From the NCBI RefSeq assembly GCF_008808095.1, contig NZ_CP023397.1, positions 310,001 through 374,000 of the forward strand: 64,000 bases of DNA, in the 5' to 3' direction. Shown here piece after piece: positions 54,318-61,572 of the stretch. Position numbers and translations under genes: made by a program. The notes under the pieces were generated by a model. The model was not told the DNA's origin. It did no database searches and saw nothing but the letters and a program-made list of their open reading frames with translations. Positions within the stretch are counted from its first letter, which is position 1. Every line of letters starts with the position of its first letter. This stretch comes from Pseudoalteromonas ruthenica. Its GTDB lineage: Bacteria > Pseudomonadota > Gammaproteobacteria > Enterobacterales > Alteromonadaceae.

Positions 54318-56873
54318 CTAAAAGTTAAAGCGTACGCCGGCGGTAAATCGTCGGCCATCGGCATAGACCGAGGTCAGGGCTTGTTTTACATCCTCCTCCT
54401 GATAGCTGAACGTATGCTCATCGGTGAGGTTAATGGCTTCTAACACCACCGCGACGTTATCATTAATGTTGTAGGTCAGATTGGCGTCAATTTGACCATA
54501 ATCATCGATGTACCCGGGCCAATCTCGGCCGGTGTCGTAACCGGTGCGATAGTTATATGAAATACGGCCACTAAAGCGCGCACTCTCGTAGTATGCGCTG
54601 AGGTTGATGGTGTGTTTTGAGTTACCAGGAATGGTAACATCGTCACCCTCATCATTTTTCGCCTCACCGTCGACATAGGTGTAGTTGGCACCGATGCCAA
54701 AACCTTGATACAACTCTTGCTGGTAGCCAAGTTCTAAGCCTTGAATGCGCCCAGCACGACCATTAACGGGGCGGCTAATTAATATTTCAACTCCTTCATG
54801 TACCTCAAAGTTGGGTGTGCTATCAATAAACGATTGAATGTCTTTGTAAAAGAACACGCCAGATAGTAGCCCTGCTTCATTGAAGTACCACTCTAAGCCA
54901 GTATCAAACTGATCAGCGCGATAAGGGTCGAGGTCAGGATTCCCTCCGGTTCCGGTCTGGGTTTCCTTGTTATAGGAGGTGGCCGAGCTCAAGTCTGCGT
55001 AATCCGGGCGCGACATCACTCGCGCTGCACTAAAGCGCATCAACAAGTCGTCATTCAGGTCGATAGCCAAGTTGATACTTGGGAGAATATCGAAATAGTC
55101 TTTATCTTGTTGTGTCCACACCTGTGCGCCTTCGGCACCCGCGTAGGCGCCCGAGTCTTGCTGTGTTTGAACCAAGCGTACTCCCAAGTTGCCGCGCATA
55201 CCTTCGACATCAATCGTGGCTTTGACATAGCCTGCGGTTATTTTCTCGCTTATCTCAAAAGTACTGGCTTTTAGGACACGGTATTGCCAGTCTAGGGCAT
55301 CGCCCTCGCGACGGACTCTGTCAGAGTCAGTAATGGCATAATTAGTGAGCGTGCCGGGACTGCCTAAACCGTCAAGATAGTCACTGGGCATGGTGTTGGC
55401 ATAGTCGCCAAGGTTCCAACCCAGATCGGTACGCGCATCGGTGGTGTGTTTCGTATTAAAGCGCGTATGGTCGCGATACTTTACACCTAGTTTAATAGCG
55501 CTAAATACCGCTACATCAATAGGGCGTTCAAAATCGAATTGAATGTAGCTTTCGTCATCTTTGGCATCATTGCTGTCATAGCGTAAAAAACCTAAGTCCC
55601 AATTACGACCATCCGCTGGATCGGCGCCATATTCAGTGCGTACATCCTCAACCAGACTGGTATCGAAACTATGCTGATAGTTACCCTCCCAGCCGACACT
55701 GCGGTCAGCTTGGCTACCGCCGCTGCCTTCGGTATAGCCAAGGTGTACACTGCTTTTCCAAAGTACACCTTGGTGCACCACTTTTAAGTCATAAGAAAGC
55801 GTATCTATTTGCGAGTTACGTACCTTAGTTTCATCCAAGATATTATTGCCATCAGGAGATAACCCTAAGGTCCCAGCGACCAGCATATCGCCAACAACGG
55901 GGTGGTCGATGACTTCAGCATCAAGGTAGTTAGAGCCACCGTATCCGGGTAACCAAAGGAAGTTTTGGTTGGTGTTGTCGGCATCTAAGGTAAAATCTAA
56001 AGCGTTGAAACTGATGTCGAGCTCATCGGTGGGACGATATTGCAATGCCAGTGTGTAACCCGTGCGCACGCGTTCCTGGGTGAACATCGCTGAGCCGCCG
56101 CCTCCTGGGCTGTAGACATTGCTATAGGTATCGCCCGCTGTGGTGGTAATGTTTCTGTCTATCCAACTCCAAGCTTCGATACCATCGCGTCGAAGGTTGC
56201 GCTCTTGGCGAATTAACGACAATAGCGCACCGAAATTCTCTTGCTCATTTTTATAGTTGTACATTACCGATAGCTGCGGATCGGTCTCACCGGATACCTC
56301 GCTGTATTGCGCTAATGCCGAGCCGGCAATCTTGTGGGCGGGCAAGTCCAATGGTTTACGTGTTTTCACGATCACGGTGCCGCCAATAGAGCCTTCATCT
56401 AGGTCGGCTTCTGGTGATTTATACACTTCCAGCCCAGAAACAATCTCTGAGGGCAGCATGGTGTAATTAAAGCCACGACTGGGTGCTGAGTTGGTCCACC
56501 AATCGGCGGAGCCCACCGCTTGGCCGTTGAGCAACGTCCGGTTTTGGCTTTCTGGTGTACCGCGAATACTGACACGCTCGCCCTCACCGTAACTGCGAGT
56601 GATGGATACGCCAGTAATACGCTGCAGCGACTCGGCAACATTTTGGTCCGGAAATTTGCCAATATCTTCTGCGGTAACGGCATCGACGACCGCATTGGCA
56701 TAGCGTTTGGTATTCATCGAACGCACTACGCTGGAACGAATACCACGCACTTGAATCACTTCCATATCGCTGCTGGTGGCCTGCGGCTGTTGCGCTTGCA
56801 CCGGTTTGCTAAACGACCCCGCAATGCAAGCAAGGCCAATGGCCCAAGCGACGGGTGTGAGTTGATGACTCAT
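54318..56873 (-). CDS. TonB-dependent receptor, TonB-Xanth-Caul type (receptor E)
   Basis: This protein of about 851 residues starts at the ATG with AAGGGG (MSHQLTPVAWAIG). It has a signal peptide ending VQAQ, the TonB-box-like MEVIQVRGIRS, the plug VVDAVTAEDIGKFPDQNVAE, RITGVSITRSYGEGERVSIR and NRTLLNGQAVGSADWW, then a barrel ending FTAGVRFNF. It aligns along its length with receptor D. This family often takes up oligosaccharides. A LacI-type operator lies about 100 bp upstream and resembles the NagR motif, so chitin-derived sugars are a candidate ligand; that is inference. Confidence 0.93.
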   Translation of the reverse strand: MSHQLTPVAWAIGLACIAGSFSKPVQAQQPQATSSDMEVIQVRGIRSSVVRSMNTKRYANAVVDAVTAEDIGKFPDQNVAESLQRITGVSITRSYGEGERVSIRGTPESQNRTLLNGQAVGSADWWTNSAPSRGFNYTMLPSEIVSGLEVYKSPEADLDEGSIGGTVIVKTRKPLDLPAHKIAGSALAQYSEVSGETDPQLSVMYNYKNEQENFGALLSLIRQERNLRRDGIEAWSWIDRNITTTAGDTYSNVYSPGGGGSAMFTQERVRTGYTLALQYRPTDELDISFNALDFTLDADNTNQNFLWLPGYGGSNYLDAEVIDHPVVGDMLVAGTLGLSPDGNNILDETKVRNSQIDTLSYDLKVVHQGVLWKSSVHLGYTEGSGGSQADRSVGWEGNYQHSFDTSLVEDVRTEYGADPADGRNWDLGFLRYDSNDAKDDESYIQFDFERPIDVAVFSAIKLGVKYRDHTRFNTKHTTDARTDLGWNLGDYANTMPSDYLDGLGSPGTLTNYAITDSDRVRREGDALDWQYRVLKASTFEISEKITAGYVKATIDVEGMRGNLGVRLVQTQQDSGAYAGAEGAQVWTQQDKDYFDILPSINLAIDLNDDLLMRFSAARVMSRPDYADLSSATSYNKETQTGTGGNPDLDPYRADQFDTGLEWYFNEAGLLSGVFFYKDIQSFIDSTPNFEVHEGVEILISRPVNGRAGRIQGLELGYQQELYQGFGIGANYTYVDGEAKNDEGDDVTIPGNSKHTINLSAYYESARFSGRISYNYRTGYDTGRDWPGYIDDYGQIDANLTYNINDNVAVVLEAINLTDEHTFSYQEEDVKQALTSVYADGRRFTAGVRFNF

Positions 56874-57301
56874 AAACTTTCCCCTTGGTGTTGTTGTGCT
56901 CCCTTGTGCTCGGCCTGTGGCGGCACACTGCCCGAAGGAGCGCATTTAGTTATTATTTGACTGCTACAAACACGACAAATGACAGCGTTATCATTTGTCT
57001 GCCATCAACCTAGGTCGAGTACGCATTTTGAGTCTTGAATCACTATGAAAAGTTATGAATTACTGGGTTTTATTTTTTATCTCTATAATTATTAATTATT
57101 TTTAGTTGAAGCTTATTTTGGGGTCCGGTAAATAAATTAAGTTTACTTATTCGTGGTTTGAGCGTTTTTTTATGTCTAGCTGCGAACAAAGGCTGAATTT
57201 TTACACTGAGGTAGATAATTCGGCTGTTATTGGTGATACTAGAGTGAGTACCCAGCGGGGATACTCCGCTATTTTTTCGCTTAATGCTGCTAAGGATTTG
57301 C
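56874..57301. other. Intergenic region between receptor E and the kinase
   Basis: This divergent 428-bp gap holds both promoters. The only strong signal is the inverted repeat at 56975-56998. An open frame at 57172-57360 has no protein character and overlaps the kinase start. Confidence 0.6.
56975..56998. promoter_or_regulatory. LacI-family operator, NagR-like
   Basis: ACAAATGA-CAGCGTTA-TCATTTGT is an inverted repeat with a central CG. Its core AATGACAGCGTTATCATT matches the consensus I recall for NagR of Shewanella (AATGACARCGYTGTCATT) at 17 of 18 positions. It lies about 100 bp before receptor E. The match is from memory. Confidence 0.7.
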
Positions 57302-59305
57302 GTGAGCACACTGGCTCGACTACATCAGATCACCTCAGATCAACAGCTCAGCTTCTTTGAAAAAGTGCATCGTTTAATGCGCTTTGGCCTTGATGAATTT
57401 GCTCTGGATATCGCTATTGTCAGCCGAATTGATGGTAAAGACTACATTGTTGAGCATGTTATTACCCCTGATGATTCATTAGCTGTAGGAACACATTTTA
57501 ACCTCGGTGAAACCTACTGCACGCATACACTGCATGCCAAGTCCGCTTTGGCGTTTGAGCACGCAGGAAATAGCGATATCGCAACCCACCCTTGTTACAT
57601 CAACTTCCAATTGGAAAGTTACATTGGTGCACCTATTGAGGTGGCGGGTCGAGTCTATGGCACCATCAACTTTTCCTCGCCAAATATTCACCATCAAGCG
57701 TTTACTCGTGAGCAGCTCGATTACGTGACCTTACTCGGGCAGTGGATAGGTATTGAGATAGCCAGGTATCAAGACATTCAAGCACTTAGACTGCAACATC
57801 AATCCCTTAAAGCCATGAGTGAGCTGGCGCTAATCGGTGCCTGGGAGGTCGACTTAGTGCGCGATAGCTTATATTGGTCAAAACAAACCAAAGTCATTCA
57901 TGGTGTCACTGATGATTTTCAACCGACCTTAAGTGAAGCGCTATCATTCTACGTGCCAACTGAGCGGGACAAAATTGAACAGCACATCAATCATGCAATT
58001 GCTGAGCACCAACCCTGGAGCTGTGAGGTTGCATTGACTGCCCGAGATGGTCAACAAAAATGGGTGGCGATAAAGGGCAAACCAGAGTGTGAACAGGGTC
58101 AATGCGTGCGTATAAATGGTGCAATTCAAGATATCACGGATATTGTCAACACACGTCTAGCCCTCGCGCAGCAACGTGAGCAAGCCGAGCACCTATTGAG
58201 TACCCGCAGTGCCTTTTTAGCAAAAATCAGTCATGAACTGCGAACCCCCATCAATGGCATTAACGGCATGTTGCTAGCGATGCAAGGAGAGGAAGATTTA
58301 CAGGTGATCTCACAGCGTGTTGAGCTCGCGCTCAGTGGTGCTGATACCTTAGTACGCTTGGTCAATGATGTACTTGATTATTCGAAGATAGATGCAGGGC
58401 AGATGCACTTAGAGCATCAAGACCTGAATGTCGGGCTATTACTTAATGATGTGATCTCTGTCTATCAACCTTTGTGCGCGCAAAAAGGCATTACCCTGAA
58501 CCATCAATTCGATGTCAGTAACGAAGCTTGGGTAAAAGCCGATGGCATGAGAATCAAACAAATCCTCACCAACTTGCTCAGTAATGCCCTCAAGTTTACC
58601 CATCAAGGCAGCATTACCTTAAGTGCCCAACTTGTTGAAAGTAATACAGGTTACACCTTGCAGGCCCAGGTTGTAGATACCGGTGTGGGCATGAATGAAC
58701 AAGTACAAAAGGCATTGTTTACGCCTTTCACCCAAGGTGGTTCGCATATAGCCCGTGAATTTGGCGGCACCGGTCTGGGTTTGTCGATTGTCTATGAGCT
58801 GTGCCGGTTAATGGGTGGCCATGTTGAGGTTGAGAGTGAGCCCGACCAGGGCAGTCAGTTCGCCTTTACTATCAAGCTTGCGAAGGGCGAGCCGATTGCC
58901 ACGCAGCTGCGAAGCCTGCCTGATACCCAAGGGATCAACCCTGATTTACGCATCTTAGTGGTTGATGATAACCAGATGAACCGCGTAGTAATGAAAGCGT
59001 TGTTAGGTAAACTGGGATTAAATGCCGATTTTGCCGAGCATGGCGAGCAAGCGGTGGAGTTGGTGGGTAACACACAGGACGGTTATGACGTGGTTTTTAT
59101 GGACTGCGTGATGCCGGTGCTAGATGGCTTTGGCGCCACGGCACAAATACGCGGTAACGCAGATATAAAGCAGCCCCATATTATTGCGCTCACAGCCAAT
59201 ACTTCCGAGCTTGATAAAAAGCGTTGCTTGGAGGCGGGAATGGACAGCTTTATCGGTAAACCAGTTGGCTTTACGCAAATTACCGATGCATTACACGGGC
59301 GTTAA
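57302..59305 (+). CDS. GAF/PAS hybrid sensor histidine kinase
   Basis: I start this 667-residue cytoplasmic protein at the GTG with AAGGA before it. An ATG at 57284 is in frame. A GAF domain covers about 15-150 (IVSRIDGKDYIVEHV, FNLGETYCTHTL, YIGAPIEVAGRVYGTINF). A PAS-like domain follows at about 165-285 (ALIGAWEVDLVRDSLYW). The kinase core has His311 (ISHELRTPINGINGM), the N-box QILTNLLSNALKFT, VDTGVGMNEQ and GGTGLGLSIV. A receiver follows with Asp601 (VVFMDCVMPVLDG). No TM is present, so the signal is intracellular. No separate response regulator is adjacent. The end overlaps the convergent LysR gene by 4 bp. Confidence 0.92.
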   Translation: MSTLARLHQITSDQQLSFFEKVHRLMRFGLDEFALDIAIVSRIDGKDYIVEHVITPDDSLAVGTHFNLGETYCTHTLHAKSALAFEHAGNSDIATHPCYINFQLESYIGAPIEVAGRVYGTINFSSPNIHHQAFTREQLDYVTLLGQWIGIEIARYQDIQALRLQHQSLKAMSELALIGAWEVDLVRDSLYWSKQTKVIHGVTDDFQPTLSEALSFYVPTERDKIEQHINHAIAEHQPWSCEVALTARDGQQKWVAIKGKPECEQGQCVRINGAIQDITDIVNTRLALAQQREQAEHLLSTRSAFLAKISHELRTPINGINGMLLAMQGEEDLQVISQRVELALSGADTLVRLVNDVLDYSKIDAGQMHLEHQDLNVGLLLNDVISVYQPLCAQKGITLNHQFDVSNEAWVKADGMRIKQILTNLLSNALKFTHQGSITLSAQLVESNTGYTLQAQVVDTGVGMNEQVQKALFTPFTQGGSHIAREFGGTGLGLSIVYELCRLMGGHVEVESEPDQGSQFAFTIKLAKGEPIATQLRSLPDTQGINPDLRILVVDDNQMNRVVMKALLGKLGLNADFAEHGEQAVELVGNTQDGYDVVFMDCVMPVLDGFGATAQIRGNADIKQPHIIALTANTSELDKKRCLEAGMDSFIGKPVGFTQITDALHGR

Positions 59306-60249
59306 CGGCCCTGATACAAGTTATCTAAGCCGGGAATATTACGCTCCCAACGTGGCACCCCTTCACCAATGTAATGGCGCACAGCATCAAGGAAAAGCCG
59401 TGTTCGCACCGGTAAATCACGGTGTGGGTACAAGGCGTACATGGCACTGTAATCGGGTAGAGTAATATGGGGCAGCAACGGCACTAATTTACCGCTCTTA
59501 ATCTCGTCGTTAATTAAAAAAGCAGGCGCTAACACGTAGGCCGTATGCGAGAGCACTTTATCCAGCAATACCTCGCCATCATTGGCGCTGTAGACCGCAT
59601 TGATCCCTTGTTCACACTGCTCACCCTGATCATTGATGTAGCTAATAGTATCGACGCGCTTGTGCGCACTATGATAAGTGGCCGCAGGCAGTTTACCCAA
59701 CTCCTCCATACTTTGCGGCTCGCCATAGGCATTGACAAACTGCGGAGTAGCCAGCAGTAGCACGCGGTTACGAGCCAGCTTTCGTGCAATCAAAGATGAA
59801 TCGCGGGGCTCACCTACGCGAAAGGCCAAGTCAAAGCCTTCAGAAACCATATCCACTAAGCGATCGTCCAAACGCATATCAATGCTCACCTGGGGAAAGC
59901 GCTTTTGAAAATCATTGATCACCGGCTGTATGTAGCGCCGGCCCAAAATAGTGGAGGTAGTGATACGCAGCAAACCGCGTGGCTCTTGGTGGTAGTTTTC
60001 CGCCAATTGCACGGTGTCATTGAGCAGCAAGCGCAGTTCTTTGGCTTTTTTCACCATTTCTGCGCCCGCTGCCGTAAGCGAAAATGAACGAGTGGTTCTA
60101 TTGAGCAATCGCACACCGAGTTCATCTTCGAGCTTACTAATTTGCTTTGAGATCACCGAGCGATCGATATTGCGCATCTCTGCGGCTTTAGAAAAAGAGC
60201 CTTGCTCAACCACTTCGAGCAGCATAATTAAACGGCTTGTGGTATCCAT
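59302..60249 (-). CDS. LysR-family transcriptional regulator
   Basis: This 315-residue protein has the LysR helix-turn-helix at residues 1-60 (LLEVVEQGSFSKAAEMRNIDRSVISKQISKLEDELGVRL). The effector domain follows (LLRITTSTILGRRYIQPVIN, and VSEGFDLAFRVGEPRDSSLI). It is divergent from the RND adaptor gene and a T-N11-A dyad lies between them. It likely controls that efflux pair in response to an unknown effector. No strong ribosome site is seen. Confidence 0.92.
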   Translation of the reverse strand: MDTTSRLIMLLEVVEQGSFSKAAEMRNIDRSVISKQISKLEDELGVRLLNRTTRSFSLTAAGAEMVKKAKELRLLLNDTVQLAENYHQEPRGLLRITTSTILGRRYIQPVINDFQKRFPQVSIDMRLDDRLVDMVSEGFDLAFRVGEPRDSSLIARKLARNRVLLLATPQFVNAYGEPQSMEELGKLPAATYHSAHKRVDTISYINDQGEQCEQGINAVYSANDGEVLLDKVLSHTAYVLAPAFLINDEIKSGKLVPLLPHITLPDYSAMYALYPHRDLPVRTRLFLDAVRHYIGEGVPRWERNIPGLDNLYQGR

Positions 60250-60284
60250 AGTGCGGCCTGCATGACAGTGCGATGATTTATTGG

Positions 60285-60297
60285 TGCCATTCTGGCA
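60285..60297. promoter_or_regulatory. LysR-type dyad (T-N11-A)
   Basis: TGCCATTCTGGCA is an inverted repeat (TGCCA with TGGCA) with the T-N11-A form of LysR boxes. It sits 36 bp before the LysR start and 82 bp before the adaptor start. Confidence 0.6.
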
Positions 60298-60379
60298 TTA
60301 ATGTTTTTATAAAACCACTATTTTTATCATCAATCGCTTTCCTTAGGATCGACAGTACTTTCGAACAAGGAGATAAACT

Positions 60380-61564
60380 ATGCGATTGGCGCAAACAACA
60401 GCGGTACTATTAAGTGCTGCCTTGATACTAGCAGGCTGCTCGGAGCAAGCCAGCCAGCAAGCAACCCCTCAGGGGCCAATGATGACCATCGATGTGGCCA
60501 GCGTGCAAATGCAACCCGCGCAGCGTTGGCACAGTTTCACCACTCGGTTGGAGGCGCCGAGCAAAGTGGCGCTGAAAAGCCGGGTGTCTGGGCAAATTAC
60601 GCAAACCTTTTTTAGTGAGGGTGAGCAGGTACAAAAAGGTCAGCCGTTATTTCAAATTGACCCACGTCCTTTTGCCGCCCAAGTGGACCGTTTAAAAGCG
60701 CAATTGATCAGCAATTCAGCAGCATTGGCACAGGCCGAGCGTGAGGCGCAGCGGGCGCAGCGTCTACTGGCAAAAAATGCCATGTCCACCGAGCAAGCAG
60801 GACAACGCGATGCTATTTTAAAGCAGCGTCAAGCCGAGCGCAGTGCCCTTAAAGCTGAGCTGCAAGCCGCCGAGCTCGATTTAGCGTTTGCGACCATACG
60901 CTCGCCGATTAATGGCGTTATCTCCCGCGCCGAAATCACAGCCGGCAACCACATCACCGCAGGGCAAGATGTGTTAACGCGTATTGTCTCTAACGACCGT
61001 GTTTATGCTTACTTTAATGTTGACGAGCGCACTTGGTATCAAGATTTTGCCGGTATTAACGCGCAATCTCAGGCGCGCGTTATTCTACAAAACTTGCGTA
61101 AAAGTGCAGAGGGCGAGGCTATCACCGGGCGCATTGATTTTATCGACAATGAAATTAATGCCAGAACCGGAACCTTGCGCATCCGTGCGGTATTTGACGC
61201 TGTCGCTCATCAGTTAAAGCCTGGTGCTTTTGCGCGCATTAATTTAGCGGCACAAGGGGCCAGCCCAACAGCCATTGTTCCGGAGCGCGCCATCGGCACC
61301 GATTTGAAAAACCGTTTTGTGCTGACCGTTGATGGCGATAACACCTTGCAATACCGCCGAGTGCAGCTCGGTGAGCGTTATGGTGAGTTTCGTGCTATCC
61401 AATCAGGACTGGAGCCGGGTGAATTGGTGGTTGCCAATGGTCCTGCGCGTGTTGGCCCTGGTATGACGGTGTCGGTGAACGAAATCCCGCTTAACTTTAG
61501 CGATACGCGCTTTGTTATGGCACCGGCGCAGGGCGCTGATAATGCATTAAGCGCAGCGCGTTAG
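60380..61564 (+). CDS. RND efflux periplasmic adaptor (MFP) lipoprotein
   Basis: This 394-residue adaptor has a lipoprotein signal with lipobox LAGC (Cys20). The MFP order follows: LKSRVSGQITQTFFSEGEQV and KGQPLFQIDPRPFAAQ (lipoyl half 1), a coiled-coil hairpin (about 105-150), FATIRSPINGVISRAE (lipoyl half 2), then beta-barrel and membrane-proximal domains. Adaptors bridge an inner-membrane RND pump to an outer-membrane channel. AAGGAG precedes the ATG. It is 8 bp before the permease gene. No outer-membrane factor is visible in the window. Confidence 0.94.
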   Translation: MRLAQTTAVLLSAALILAGCSEQASQQATPQGPMMTIDVASVQMQPAQRWHSFTTRLEAPSKVALKSRVSGQITQTFFSEGEQVQKGQPLFQIDPRPFAAQVDRLKAQLISNSAALAQAEREAQRAQRLLAKNAMSTEQAGQRDAILKQRQAERSALKAELQAAELDLAFATIRSPINGVISRAEITAGNHITAGQDVLTRIVSNDRVYAYFNVDERTWYQDFAGINAQSQARVILQNLRKSAEGEAITGRIDFIDNEINARTGTLRIRAVFDAVAHQLKPGAFARINLAAQGASPTAIVPERAIGTDLKNRFVLTVDGDNTLQYRRVQLGERYGEFRAIQSGLEPGELVVANGPARVGPGMTVSVNEIPLNFSDTRFVMAPAQGADNALSAAR

Positions 61565-61572
61565 GGGAGCGT

